Of a DNA stretch of 64,000 nt, positions 44,319 through 53,520 are shown piece after piece (position 1 is the first letter of the stretch; the number at the start of each line of letters is the position of its first letter). The stretch covers positions 1-64,000 of the forward strand of contig JAGKWZ010000008.1 of the NCBI GenBank assembly GCA_021151605.1, read 5' to 3'. Made by a program: the position numbers and the translations under genes. The stretch comes from Verrucomicrobiaceae bacterium (GTDB lineage Bacteria > Verrucomicrobiota > Verrucomicrobiia > Verrucomicrobiales > Verrucomicrobiaceae). The notes under the pieces are model-generated. The model was not told where the DNA came from. It searched no databases and saw nothing but the letters and a program-made list of their open reading frames with translations.

Positions 44319-45416
44319 CTACGAGGCCAGTGCCTGCACGCTGCGTGCCACACGCGCACGACGGAGCCGCTCGAAGGGGCGCTCCACAAACAACAAAACC
44401 ACGACGGCACAGCCAACACAAATGAGCGCTATCAAGGCACCGTTTTTCATCCCTGCATGGCGCATCAACATGCCCTGCAACGGCGCGTGAAGAAGATACA
44501 AAGGATAGGAAAGGTCCCCGATGAATCGATCCCGACGGTTGTTTTTACTTCCTGCAAACATTAGCGGCAATGACAGTGCTACAATCAGGTAGAGAATCAC
44601 ACGCGGGAGATATTCGCCATACCAGGGGTAGAGGCACACCATCATCCAGTTCAATACCAACAGGGAACGCGACCAGCCTTTATGGTCAGCTCCTGCTGTG
44701 TCCAGTTTCCAATGGCGGTAGAGCTGACAAGCCCAGATTCCTGCAATGAAAAAAAGAAGCTGAGCCGGAAAGAGAAAGTAGGGATCACGCCCCAGTGAAT
44801 GCTCGATCCAAAAACGATAGGCCAGTGATAGGAGGAAGATGCCCACGAGCCAGAACCAACGGAAGCGCACGAGGAAAGGCACCAGCAGATAAAACCAAAT
44901 CTCGGTGCCAATGGACCACGCGGCTCCGAGTGTCCTGTAGGAGTGCATCCAAGCCATCCCGCCTTCGATTTCAGCCGGTGGAGAGGACAGGAAAAGGAAA
45001 CGTACTCCATCAGTAGCAGAGTAGTAGCAATTGGATAAAATGTCGGTGCCCAAAAGTAGCCAGTTTGAAGCGATCACAGGCAGCTTCACATTCCAAGGCA
45101 TCGTCTCATACGCTTCCACCCACGCATTCCCAGGGATATGCCCGAGGACCCACCAAGTAAGAAAAAACTGCGCCCACCACGCCAACGTCACCGCCAGAAA
45201 GGCCGGGTAGAGCCGCAGCGCACGGTTGCTGTAAAAGAGCATCAACCCTCGTGCCCCAAGTCCATAACGTTCTCCCAGAACCAGCGTCATGTAGAAACCT
45301 GAGATCATGAAGAAGATCTGCACAGCCACATCACCAGGATACAAAGTGCTGCCAAGAATCGCCGAGCCATGACTGGCGACGACGGAGAGGGCTAGGAGGA
45401 TGCGCAAAACTCCCAT
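44319..45416 (-). CDS. acyltransferase family 3 membrane protein
   Basis: Second membrane O-acyltransferase of the locus, 365 residues and about ten helices. The N-terminus has the family features LLALSVVASHGSAI (catalytic His), IFFMISGFYMTLVLG and FYSNRALRLYPAF. Later motifs GAAWSIGTEIWFYLLVPF and FIGDLSYPLYLLHAP are typical of OafA-like proteins. The ATG overlaps the stop of the upstream fusion gene by one base (TGATG) and the stop is 20 bases from the hexapeptide acyltransferase start. Probably O-acetylates or acylates a sugar from the periplasmic or cytosolic side; position unknown. Confidence 0.9.
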   Translation of the reverse strand: MGVLRILLALSVVASHGSAILGSTLYPGDVAVQIFFMISGFYMTLVLGERYGLGARGLMLFYSNRALRLYPAFLAVTLAWWAQFFLTWWVLGHIPGNAWVEAYETMPWNVKLPVIASNWLLLGTDILSNCYYSATDGVRFLFLSSPPAEIEGGMAWMHSYRTLGAAWSIGTEIWFYLLVPFLVRFRWFWLVGIFLLSLAYRFWIEHSLGRDPYFLFPAQLLFFIAGIWACQLYRHWKLDTAGADHKGWSRSLLVLNWMMVCLYPWYGEYLPRVILYLIVALSLPLMFAGSKNNRRDRFIGDLSYPLYLLHAPLQGMLMRHAGMKNGALIALICVGCAVVVLLFVERPFERLRRARVARSVQALAS

Positions 45417-47605
45417 CAGCTTGGCGATTGAACTCCTTCCGTAACAGGCAGGCGCTGCGTTTCACTGAGCCATTCGACACAACCTGCCTGCCCATCGGTC
45501 AGAGAAACGAGCGGCTTCCAGCCGAGTTGCAGGCCAGCCTTGGCTGAACTGAGACGAGGTCCGCTCACGCCGAAAATATCGGCCATCCATGCTGCAGGCT
45601 GCGGACTGGCCGCGGCTGGCTTGAGAATGTATTCCACCGACGGGCGCATGGCCTGCACACGCTGATGTGACTGTGGAAAGAGGCGGGTGAACTTCTCTTT
45701 GAACCATCCCAGCAGCGGATGCGCTGAGATCTCAGCCATGAGTCCAGGGGACATCAAAACGGCCCTGGCCACACTGCCCAACGTGCTGCGGCGCTGTGAC
45801 ACCTGAATTATGGGTGCCTTGGAGTCCACTTCATGAATCCTGTCCAGCCAGGGCCGCACCATCGGAGTGAAGAACTCCCGCCAAGTCGTCTGTCCATCCA
45901 CGATTAGGAAATCCTGTGCATGTGCCTCGGAGCGGGAGGCAGCGAGAATGGCGGCATCCACGAGATTGCTCACGTGGACGAAGTTGCACGTCCCCTTGCC
46001 GCCATCGAACCAGGCAAAGGTTCCCGCTTTAGCCATCTCACATGCAGTGGCGCAAAAGAGTCCACCGCGCGGGCCATACACCGCACCAGGGGCGATGAGA
46101 CTCACCCGCATCTTCTTTTGCGCACGGGCAAAAGCCAGCGTTTCCGTGTGCATCTGCGCTTTGGATTCACCGTAGTCGGCGAGCGCTGGTCGCATCGGGC
46201 TGGATTCATCCACGTCGCTATCATATGCGCCCCAGACACTGCCAGTGCTGAAAACGACCACGCTCTCCACTCCCTCGGCTTCGCAGGCGAGCAGCATGTT
46301 TCGCGTGCCCTCCACGGTGATCTTGGCAGTCTCGGCACCGCCCGTGCCGTAGGCCAGATGAAACACATGCCGAGCACCGCGCACCACCTTGCGGCAGCTT
46401 TCCAGATCTAGCAGATCATAGCGCCGAAGACTGACGGGATAGCGTGCAGCATTCGCCGCACTGCGGAAGCTGCGCACTGGCACCACAATCTCTGTCATTC
46501 CCAGTTCGGTCAGCCGCTCGATGAGATGCCCGCCGACGAAACCTGTGCCACCCGTGACCACAACGGATGCAGCTGGCAACTGCGGTCTTGCATGAGATCC
46601 GGCAAGGACTGCTTTCGACTTCTGATAAGCCCACTCGATGAGTTCCTGCGCATGAGCGGCCTGGGAAGCCGTAACGAGAGACTGGGAAGCATCGCAGTCT
46701 CCGCGCAGCGCACGATCCAAGAGCCAGAACTGCTCCACGAAGCAGGCGTCGAACGTGAGCTGCCAGTCACCGGAGGCGAAGGCCTTTTGCGGCTTCACCT
46801 CAGCCTGGATTTGTCCGTCGTTGGAGATCCAATGAGCAGCCGTGACATCCGACTTGCGCATCTCCAGCACACCACGGGTGCCAGTCACTCGCAGGGCATT
46901 TTTTAGCGCATGAGTCCAGGAGATGCGCAGCGCCACAGGCTGACCTTCCTGAGTTTGCAGACGGTAATCGCAGTTCACCTCCACACCGCCCATGGCATCG
47001 TCGTGATAGCCGCGCGGTTGGAGTTGACCAAAGAGCCACTCCAGGCAGTCGAGGAAATGCACTCCCATGCCGAGAAGCACGCCACCTTGGTCTTTGCGGA
47101 AGACAGTGTCCGTGTCCGAAGGCCAGAGGAAGACACCGCCATCTTCAAGCTCGATGCTTTGAATCTCTCCCACCATACCCGCTGCCAGCCCCTGGCGCAT
47201 AGCCGTGAGACTCGGTAAGTAACGGCGCACCATGCCGACGAAAATGGGCTTGCCGCAGCGCTTCGATGTCTCATCCAACTCGCGGCATTGCGCGGCGGAC
47301 ATTGCGAGAGGTTTTTCACAGAGAACCGGCCGTCCAGCTTTCAAAGCACGCTGGCTGGCATCGAAATGCAGACTGTTCGGCAGGGCGACTAGCACGGCAT
47401 CATGCTCCGTCAGATCGCCGCCGAGCACTTCCTCGTAGCCAGTGCTCAGCACCTGGACTTCGGGAAACCGACGCCTCACCTCGGACGCGTTTTTTTCAAA
47501 TGGCTCCACCACCGTGCAGCCGGACAGCAAGCCCAGCACCCGCAGCGCCGGAAGATGACACTCGGTGACAATGGCACCTCCTCCTAGAATGAGCAGTCTC
47601 ATCAT
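45416..47605 (-). CDS. fused Gfo/Idh/MocA oxidoreductase and NAD-dependent epimerase/dehydratase
   Basis: A 729-residue two-enzyme fusion. The N-terminal Gfo/Idh/MocA domain (1-~335) has the nucleotide-binding LLILGGGAIVTECH, the catalytic lysine motif CEKPLA (96-101) and HFLDCLEW at the usual substrate-side His position. After a short linker the second Rossmann domain (~347-720) starts VVVTGGTGFVGGHLIERL, with FSTGSVWG and YGESKAQ (Tyr-x3-Lys) of the extended SDR family. Together they would oxidise/reduce and epimerise or dehydrate one sugar nucleotide in sequence. The ATG at 47605 is chosen; an upstream extension of 47 residues is unrelated. The stop overlaps the acyltransferase ATG by one base. 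Confidence 0.87.
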   Translation of the reverse strand: MMRLLILGGGAIVTECHLPALRVLGLLSGCTVVEPFEKNASEVRRRFPEVQVLSTGYEEVLGGDLTEHDAVLVALPNSLHFDASQRALKAGRPVLCEKPLAMSAAQCRELDETSKRCGKPIFVGMVRRYLPSLTAMRQGLAAGMVGEIQSIELEDGGVFLWPSDTDTVFRKDQGGVLLGMGVHFLDCLEWLFGQLQPRGYHDDAMGGVEVNCDYRLQTQEGQPVALRISWTHALKNALRVTGTRGVLEMRKSDVTAAHWISNDGQIQAEVKPQKAFASGDWQLTFDACFVEQFWLLDRALRGDCDASQSLVTASQAAHAQELIEWAYQKSKAVLAGSHARPQLPAASVVVTGGTGFVGGHLIERLTELGMTEIVVPVRSFRSAANAARYPVSLRRYDLLDLESCRKVVRGARHVFHLAYGTGGAETAKITVEGTRNMLLACEAEGVESVVVFSTGSVWGAYDSDVDESSPMRPALADYGESKAQMHTETLAFARAQKKMRVSLIAPGAVYGPRGGLFCATACEMAKAGTFAWFDGGKGTCNFVHVSNLVDAAILAASRSEAHAQDFLIVDGQTTWREFFTPMVRPWLDRIHEVDSKAPIIQVSQRRSTLGSVARAVLMSPGLMAEISAHPLLGWFKEKFTRLFPQSHQRVQAMRPSVEYILKPAAASPQPAAWMADIFGVSGPRLSSAKAGLQLGWKPLVSLTDGQAGCVEWLSETQRLPVTEGVQSPS

Positions 47606-47616
47606 GTTTGATCCAA

Positions 47617-49149
47617 TCAGGCGGCCTGCCGTTTGAGCCTGCCGAGCAGACGCCCCACGAGGGGAATCTGAGTGAGATGACAAAGGCGGCGATAGCCCCA
47701 ATAGCACGACAACAAAAACACCACGGCACCAGGAACGAATCCCCAAGGCGCAGGAACGAGCAGGAAGCCAGCGCCAGTCATTCCCAGCGCCAGAAACCCG
47801 AGGCCGATGACCTGCCAGGCATCACGGCTCCAACGGAAGTCCGTGAGGCTGCGGGCAGCTATCAGATTCACCAGAGTGAAGACCGCGAAACTGAGAATGG
47901 TGGCGTAACCGCAGGCATTCAGCCCCAGCCGGGGAAGCCCAACCCAGAGCGCCCACAGTTGCGCCAAAGTGGCGATCACATTCGTCCAGAGGAACCGCGA
48001 GTCCCCCTTCGCCATGAGCAGGAAACTCAGCGGCCAGGAGATCAGCCGACCAAAGACACCCACAGCCATCCATTTCAACAGCTCAGCGGCAGGCCCAAAG
48101 TTCGAAGCATAGAAAACTGGCATCAGCAATGGAGCGAAACAGATGGTCCCCACCACACCGGGAATGCCGATCAGCAGCGCCACGACGGTCTGCTCATTCA
48201 CAAGGCGGTTTACTGTGCCCGAATCGGAGACTGCTGCGCTCAATCGAGGCAGAAAATCCGTGCCCATCGCTCCGAGGATATAGCCCGCATATAGCCCTGA
48301 AAGCCCCTCTGCAGCCTGGAAGAAGCCTAGCGCGGACTCATCCAGGGAACGCAAGATCAGCACTCGCTGTAGGTAGCCACTGATGCTCACCATGAACCCG
48401 AGAACAACCATGGTCCCGCCAAAGCGGAAAAGCCGGCCTGCCACCTCGCGTGAGTAGCCTGCTGAAGGGTCAGCGTAGCTCTGCGACAGCTGCCGCGCGA
48501 AGTGACGAGTCAGCAGCCACTGCACGACGGCTCCTGCAATCAGCGCCGGGACGATCCCCTCCTGCCTCCACATGGCAAAGCAACTGAGACTGACGACCGT
48601 CCCCACCAAACCGCCCACCACATTGAGTTTGGCAAGACGTCCGATCTGCTGAGCGCTCTGAATCAGCGCTGCGTCACAAGTCGTCAGCATGGAACACATG
48701 ACCATGCTGGAGAGACACAGGATGGAGAATGCCTGGGCTCCATCACCAAAGGTGATGCGTGAAATCGGAATGCACAGCGCTGCCAAAGCCGCCGTACCGC
48801 CGATGCCCAGCCAGAGGCTGACACGCCGAAAAGTCGTCACAGCCGTCTTCAGCTGCTCTTCATCACCACTGCCACGCGCTTCGGCGATCTCGCGGACGCC
48901 GCTGTAGTTCATTCCCATGCCTGAGAGTGTAGTTGCCATGGTAATGATCGACTGAAACATACCCATCAAACCAAGGCCGCCCGGTCCCAGAAGTAGCGCC
49001 ACACATTTCACCCGCACCATGCTCAGTATCAAATTGATGGCCGTAGCCCCACCGAGCAATGAAGTAGCCTTCAACACGCTACGGTAGGAGCGGCTGGAAT
49101 CCACCGCACCATCCGGGCTGGAAATGGTGCTTGTTGTCCGATCTGTCAT
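47617..49149 (-). CDS. wzx: Wzx-type O-antigen flippase
   Basis: Polysaccharide transport protein of the MOP superfamily, 510 residues, with about twelve to fourteen hydrophobic helices. The N-terminus has SYRSVLKATSLLGGATAIN and VRVKCVALLLGPGGLGLMGM, the typical Wzx start with the LGPxGxGL motif. It is expected to flip the undecaprenyl-diphosphate-linked repeat across the inner membrane for the Wzy-like polymerase at 24982. It stands 11 bases before the fusion oxidoreductase gene. Substrate specificity depends on the repeat unit and cannot be predicted. Confidence 0.92.
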   Translation of the reverse strand: MTDRTTSTISSPDGAVDSSRSYRSVLKATSLLGGATAINLILSMVRVKCVALLLGPGGLGLMGMFQSIITMATTLSGMGMNYSGVREIAEARGSGDEEQLKTAVTTFRRVSLWLGIGGTAALAALCIPISRITFGDGAQAFSILCLSSMVMCSMLTTCDAALIQSAQQIGRLAKLNVVGGLVGTVVSLSCFAMWRQEGIVPALIAGAVVQWLLTRHFARQLSQSYADPSAGYSREVAGRLFRFGGTMVVLGFMVSISGYLQRVLILRSLDESALGFFQAAEGLSGLYAGYILGAMGTDFLPRLSAAVSDSGTVNRLVNEQTVVALLIGIPGVVGTICFAPLLMPVFYASNFGPAAELLKWMAVGVFGRLISWPLSFLLMAKGDSRFLWTNVIATLAQLWALWVGLPRLGLNACGYATILSFAVFTLVNLIAARSLTDFRWSRDAWQVIGLGFLALGMTGAGFLLVPAPWGFVPGAVVFLLSCYWGYRRLCHLTQIPLVGRLLGRLKRQAA

Positions 49150-49174
49150 AAGGCCTGTAGTCTCTGATCCGGAA

Positions 49175-49849
49175 TCATTTTCCTCTCTTCAGCCAGCCGA
49201 GCGGGTGGTGGGTGATGGGGAATTTTTCACACCGAGTGGTGTCCACCTGGAACTCGGGGTGCCCGGCGAGGAAGCACTGGATCGCGGGCAGCGGGCCGGG
49301 ACGGGCGGCTGCGAAGCGCGGCAGAGTGTCGATGACGCCGTCCTGAACATGGAGGTAACTGCCCGGGGTGACGAAGGCATGGTAATGGGCGAGTTCGCCC
49401 GCGACGTGAGATTCGGAATGGTCGCTGTCGAGGATGACGAGCACGGGGCCGGAGGCGGAAGCAACGGCGGCACGCACCTGGGCAAGGATCTCTTCGGAGG
49501 TGGAACTGCCGATGAGATATTTGATCCGCGGATGGCTGTGGTCGTGGAGCTTTTCGACATCGACGGTGATGATGGAACCATGGTTCATGAGGTCCATCAG
49601 GTGGGCGTAAAAGAGCGATGAACCGCCGCGATTCGTGCCGGTCTCGATGATGAGAGAAGGACGGACACTGGAGATGACCTCCTGGATGATCCAGAGGTCG
49701 GCAATGTTCTGCCAGATGGGATTGCCGAGCCAGGTGAGGTTTCCATAGTTGCTGGTGCGGTGGACGAACTCGTCATCCATGAGCCGACGCAGGAAGGCGG
49801 GGCAGAGTCTGCGCAGGAGACTCCCGCAGAGTTGAGAGAAGGCGGTCAT
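49175..49849 (-). CDS. CmcI-like (cephalosporin hydroxylase family) protein
   Basis: A 224-residue protein of the CmcI/rhamnosyl O-methyltransferase family. The ATG at 49849 overlaps the upstream Wzt stop by 4 bases; a longer form would add 11 residues. Motif I is IIETGTNRGGSSLFYAHL (67-84), followed by IITVDVEKLHDH and VLVILDSDHSESHVAGEL with the acidic and histidine residues of the family; VTPGSYLHVQDGVID follows. Despite its name the family uses a SAM-methyltransferase fold, so methylation of a sugar is the likelier role here than hydroxylation; this is an inference. Confidence 0.85.
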   Translation of the reverse strand: MTAFSQLCGSLLRRLCPAFLRRLMDDEFVHRTSNYGNLTWLGNPIWQNIADLWIIQEVISSVRPSLIIETGTNRGGSSLFYAHLMDLMNHGSIITVDVEKLHDHSHPRIKYLIGSSTSEEILAQVRAAVASASGPVLVILDSDHSESHVAGELAHYHAFVTPGSYLHVQDGVIDTLPRFAAARPGPLPAIQCFLAGHPEFQVDTTRCEKFPITHHPLGWLKRGK

Positions 49850-51129
49850 GATGGGGTGGATTCCTCTGTGCCGAAGGTCCATGTGGGCTGAATTTTACAG
49901 GGGCCGACGATGCTGGCATCCAGCGGACTGGCGTTGGGCTGCGGGTCCTGGAAAGTGAAGGCGAGGGCATGGGCCCGATGCTGAAGGGATACGATGCCAT
50001 CATTCAGCCAGACGGAGAGCGTGTACTCTCCGGTAAGCAACGGAGCCTCACGAAGCACAAACGTGACGCTGCCCGAGCGACTGGCGGTGAGCGGCGTAGG
50101 CGCAGGATGCATGAGGGTGTTTGACCCAAAAATGGGCGTACCACCCAGGGTATAAAAGACGATGCCGATCTCCGGTCTGGAAATGGGACGGGGCGAGGTG
50201 AAGGAGACCTGGATGCGGAGTTCGCCATGGGTGAGCGCCTCGCTGTCGATCTGGATGCTGGTCACGGCGGGGCCTGAGGTATCCGTAAACTGGGCGCTCA
50301 TGCGTCCGGCGTCAGAAAGATAGCGCGTAATGACCTCGCCAGTCGCGCCTGAGGCGACGAGACGCCCCCGGTCGAGCAGCATGACTGAGGAAGCGAGCCG
50401 CCGCACGATGTCCATCTGATGACTAACGAGGATGACGGTGCGCCCTTCAGTGACGACATTTTCGATGCGACCGAGGCAACGCTTTTGAAACTGCGCATCT
50501 CCGACCGCTAGCACTTCATCGATGATGAGGATCTCGGGCTCCAAGTGAGCGGCGACAGCGAAGGCAAGCCGGACGCTCATGCCGGAGGAGTAGCGCTTCA
50601 CGGGTGTGTCGAGAAAGGCATCCACATCGGCAAAGGCGACGATTTCATCAAAGCGGGCGCGGATCTCAGCGCGAGTCATGCCGAGGATGGCACCGTTCAG
50701 ATAGATGTTTTCTCGACCGGTGAGCTCCGGGTGAAAGCCGGTCCCGACCTCCAAAAGTGAAGCCACACGCCCATTAAGCACGAGCCTCCCGGTGGTAGGC
50801 TGGGTGATGCGGGAGAGCAGTTTCAGCAGGGTGCTCTTTCCAGCGCCATTCCTGCCGATGATGCCGAGCGTCTCGCCCTGCCGGACCTCGAACGAAAGAT
50901 CCCGAAGTGCCCAGAAGGAATTCCGTCCAAGGCGGCGAGATGACGGCGAACCAGGAATGAAAGCACCCGTAGGCTGAAGCTTGCGAGTCCACTGGATGCA
51001 GATGCAGGTGTGGTCAGCATCTGGATCAGCATGAAGGCCACGGCACGCCTGCCGCAGGTGAGTCGCGTGACAACGACCTCGCTGAACCCGGCCTGATTCA
51101 ACGTCAACGCGAGGCCGTCCGCCGTCCAA
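49846..51129 (-). CDS. wzt: Wzt-type ABC transporter ATP-binding protein, N-terminus truncated or displaced
   Basis: ATPase subunit of a polysaccharide ABC exporter, with Walker A GRNGAGKST (92-100), the signature YSSGMSVRLAF, Walker B ILIIDEVLAVGD and switch HQ. A C-terminal beta-domain (~300-427) matches Wzt glycan-binding domains. The usual beginning (about 30-50 residues with the RVENLSKxY strand and A-loop Tyr) is missing. ATPase homology begins only at SFWALRDLSFEV, near base 50919. No ATG or GTG and no second TTG lies in frame before Walker A except TTG 51129, and the added 70 residues look random and overlap the methyltransferase frame. It may be non-functional, reinitiated or carry a sequencing frameshift. 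The permease is 5 kb away at 55471. Confidence 0.7.
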   Translation of the reverse strand: MDGGRPRVDVESGRVQRGRCHATHLRQACRGLHADPDADHTCICIQWTRKLQPTGAFIPGSPSSRRLGRNSFWALRDLSFEVRQGETLGIIGRNGAGKSTLLKLLSRITQPTTGRLVLNGRVASLLEVGTGFHPELTGRENIYLNGAILGMTRAEIRARFDEIVAFADVDAFLDTPVKRYSSGMSVRLAFAVAAHLEPEILIIDEVLAVGDAQFQKRCLGRIENVVTEGRTVILVSHQMDIVRRLASSVMLLDRGRLVASGATGEVITRYLSDAGRMSAQFTDTSGPAVTSIQIDSEALTHGELRIQVSFTSPRPISRPEIGIVFYTLGGTPIFGSNTLMHPAPTPLTASRSGSVTFVLREAPLLTGEYTLSVWLNDGIVSLQHRAHALAFTFQDPQPNASPLDASIVGPCKIQPTWTFGTEESTPS

Positions 51130-51563
51130 CGCCAGTAATCGTGAGGGCAGCCATGGTCAGGGAAAGTACCATGAGTGGAAAGGAGGATTTTCCCACCCGG
51201 CCGCAGAAGTCGTAGCGCCTCGGCCAGATAGGCGGCGGGGTCTGTCACATGCTCCAGCACCTGGGTGGAAAGCACGAGGTCGAGGCTGGAGGACGCGAGT
51301 TCAGGGAGGCGGCTGTCTGAACGAAAAGCATGGTCAATGTCGGGAGTGCCCGCGAGGTCGGCACGCACATAGCGGACAGCGTTTGGAAATAAACTGCAGT
51401 AGGGCGAGCCGCCGCAGCCGTAATCGAGAATGTGCAGCGGGGCATCGGTTCGGTGCTGCTCCAGCGCCTGACGCAGGTCCGCGAGGTGAAGGTAAAATTG
51501 ATCCCCCGGCTGCGGATGCAGGCGCTGACGGAGGTAGTCATGCTGGACAAGTGTCTCGTCCAT
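50823..51563 (-). CDS. class I SAM-dependent methyltransferase, 3' end runs into the Wzt gene
   Basis: A 246-residue Methyltransf_11-type protein: LHILDYGCGGSPY (43-55), YVRADLAGTPDIDHAF, SSSLDLVLSTQVLEHV and RLLRPGGKILLSTHG, then HDYWRWTADGL. The catalytic fold is complete up to about residue 200. The last ~40 residues (from AALDGIPSGHFGIF) are the out-of-frame reading of the Wzt coding sequence and are Ser/Arg-rich, so the native C-terminus appears lost. It begins with a one-base overlap (TGATG) with the TylF-like gene. It may still be active; substrate unknown. Confidence 0.8.
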   Translation of the reverse strand: MDETLVQHDYLRQRLHPQPGDQFYLHLADLRQALEQHRTDAPLHILDYGCGGSPYCSLFPNAVRYVRADLAGTPDIDHAFRSDSRLPELASSSLDLVLSTQVLEHVTDPAAYLAEALRLLRPGGKILLSTHGTFPDHGCPHDYWRWTADGLALTLNQAGFSEVVVTRLTCGRRAVAFMLIQMLTTPASASSGLASFSLRVLSFLVRRHLAALDGIPSGHFGIFRSRSGRARRSASSAGMALERAPC

Positions 51564-52360
51564 CAGGCGGAAGTGAGGCGGGGTTTCACCCAGACGCGGC
51601 CCGTTTCATCCACACGGTGCAGGAGGATGGGCTCGGGACAGGCAGCTAAAAATTCATCCACTGCGCGGCGGGCACCCTGCCAGCAGCCGTAATCGTCCAC
51701 GATGATGACACCGCCGGGCGTGACGCGCTGATAGAGATGCGCCAGTTCATGACGTGTGCTTTCATACCAGTCAGTGTCCAGCCTCAGCAGAGCGATGCGC
51801 TCCGGCTCGTGTGCGGGGATGGTCTGCTCCACCGGCCCGGCAATGAAGTGCATCTTTTCCGCAGGATAACCGGTCAGGGAAAGCGTGTGGCGCACGTCTT
51901 CGAGAGATGCTTCCGCCCAAAGCACGCTCTGCGCGCGTGGCACCGTTTCAGCTGCCAGAAGTTCGCGTGCTGGAGTGCCCGCGTGATCGCGGTCTAGATC
52001 ACCAGGCTGAGTCATGCCGGTGAAGGTGTCATAAAGCCAGAGCGCGCGCTTGGTGTCAGCAGTTTCCAGTAAGGCCCGCGCCACGAGTGCCATGCTACCA
52101 CCGCGCCAGACACCGCACTCCACGATATCTCCCGGGATCTGCCAGCGCTGGAGATGCCTCACCGCCTGAAGCAGGGCGTAACGCCGCTCCACACCTGTCA
52201 TGGTCAGGCCGTCCACGGCACTCAGACGCGCCATGTCCTCCGCTGGGATGTCTGGTCGTGCCTCCGCACGATGTGCTGAAGCGGCGGCAGGAACTTCATG
52301 CCATGCCTTCCGCCCTGCGTGTAGAGCAGCGGAGAGGGCATGTCTGGCACGCTTCAACAT
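51563..52360 (-). CDS. TylF/MycF-type macrocin O-methyltransferase-like protein
   Basis: Metal-dependent sugar O-methyltransferase family (TylF/MycF/NovP), 265 residues. The diagnostic core is PGDIVECGVWRGGSMALVA (77-95), followed by LWLYDTFTGMTQPG and LLRLDTDWYESTRHELAHL, with the metal-binding acidic residues in DTDWYES and IIVDDYGCWQGA. Known members methylate deoxysugar hydroxyls, which suits the dTDP-deoxyhexose made by this locus. It overlaps the preceding glycosyltransferase gene by 7 bases and the next methyltransferase gene by one base. Position on the sugar unknown. Confidence 0.9.
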   Translation of the reverse strand: MLKRARHALSAALHAGRKAWHEVPAAASAHRAEARPDIPAEDMARLSAVDGLTMTGVERRYALLQAVRHLQRWQIPGDIVECGVWRGGSMALVARALLETADTKRALWLYDTFTGMTQPGDLDRDHAGTPARELLAAETVPRAQSVLWAEASLEDVRHTLSLTGYPAEKMHFIAGPVEQTIPAHEPERIALLRLDTDWYESTRHELAHLYQRVTPGGVIIVDDYGCWQGARRAVDEFLAACPEPILLHRVDETGRVWVKPRLTSA

Positions 52361-53517
52361 GATGTCCGAGTTCCTCCGCTCATGCTGGTTTCACAGAGAC
52401 TAGCAAAGAGGTCTTCATACTGTCCCAGACAGTGCTCCATGCTGAAACGGGCGAATGCATCCGCCGCACCCAGCGCTAGTTCAAAACGCGCCCCGGAATG
52501 CGTCATCGCGAGCATCTCCGCAGCGAGATGGTTCACATCCGCACGTCCATCGGCGGCGAGCGGCACGAGCCGACCAGCGCGCCCGATCATGTCAGGAATG
52601 CCCCCGATGTCCGTGGCGATCACCGGCTTGCCACAGGCGAGGTATTCGATGATCGAGTTCGGCAGGCTTTCCTGTGGCAGACAGGTTGGCAGAAGACCGA
52701 CATCGAAGCCACGCACCCAGCGCTCAGGTTCGTTTTGTTGACCGGCGAAAATGATCCAGGGCTCACTGACTTCGTTACGCAATTTCTGGATGCATGGGCC
52801 ATCCCCAACAAGCACCAAACGCATCGGATTCTTATTGAGGGCTCTCACTTTGCGGGCTGCCTCAATCGCTTCGCGCCAGCCTTTGTCCGCAACTCCACGT
52901 GCCACCATGCCGAAAGTGACACCTTCAAAGGGCTCCAGCACTGGGCTAAGTTTGGCACCACCGATATAGCCATATGGTATCGTCGTGATACGGCAGGCGG
53001 AGCGCAGTGGCAGTGAACGCGCCTTTTGAGCATTGGCTTCAGCCGGACAGATGAGTGCATCGAGACGGCGGAAGATCACTGCATCTGGCACAGCATCGAA
53101 ATGCTGGGTGTCACCATGATCTGACTTCGTGAGCAGAAGACGTGTATGCTCAAAGGCGGCACAAACCTGACGGGCGGCAGGCATGAGCTGTGCATTCACG
53201 ATGTCGAAGCGGTGCCGCCGATGCAGTGCTCTCAACCGCTGCGTATGCAGGGCCATTTCGGGATCAAAGGCAGGGAAGCGCTTTTGAATCATGAGGGTGA
53301 GTTTGTAAAACACCCGATAAGTGAGCGGGGTGAACCATGACACGCTCTCCACTGGCACTCCCCCGGGCATACGTGCGTGCATCGCGGGGTCAGAACAGCG
53401 TAGCGCAGGGATGTAGCAGGTGACCTCATGGCGTTCGTGCAGTGCCGTGACAAGATTCGTGAAAAACTTCTCCGCCCCGCCCATGGCGAGACTGTTCATA
53501 GCCATCAAAATGCGCAT
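52354..53517 (-). CDS. glycosyltransferase family 4
   Basis: GT-B glycosyltransferase of 387 residues. N-terminal RILMAMNSLAMGGAEKFFTNL carries the GGAE loop of the GT4 branch containing colanic-acid and capsule enzymes. The C-terminal domain has FGMVARGVADKGWREAIEAA, LVLVGDGPCIQKL and the donor block LPNSIIEYLACGKPVIATD, which matches the common SNSILEYMACGKPVVAT pattern. It follows the next glycosyltransferase gene by 3 bases and overlaps the TylF-like gene by 7 bases. Sugar unknown. Confidence 0.9.
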   Translation of the reverse strand: MRILMAMNSLAMGGAEKFFTNLVTALHERHEVTCYIPALRCSDPAMHARMPGGVPVESVSWFTPLTYRVFYKLTLMIQKRFPAFDPEMALHTQRLRALHRRHRFDIVNAQLMPAARQVCAAFEHTRLLLTKSDHGDTQHFDAVPDAVIFRRLDALICPAEANAQKARSLPLRSACRITTIPYGYIGGAKLSPVLEPFEGVTFGMVARGVADKGWREAIEAARKVRALNKNPMRLVLVGDGPCIQKLRNEVSEPWIIFAGQQNEPERWVRGFDVGLLPTCLPQESLPNSIIEYLACGKPVIATDIGGIPDMIGRAGRLVPLAADGRADVNHLAAEMLAMTHSGARFELALGAADAFARFSMEHCLGQYEDLFASLCETSMSGGTRTSC

Positions 53518-53520
53518 CGG

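Noticed and set aside
49175..49849. Cephalosporin hydroxylase as the literal function of the CmcI-like gene.
   Set aside because: There is no beta-lactam pathway nearby; the fold is that of a SAM methyltransferase and the context is glycan synthesis.
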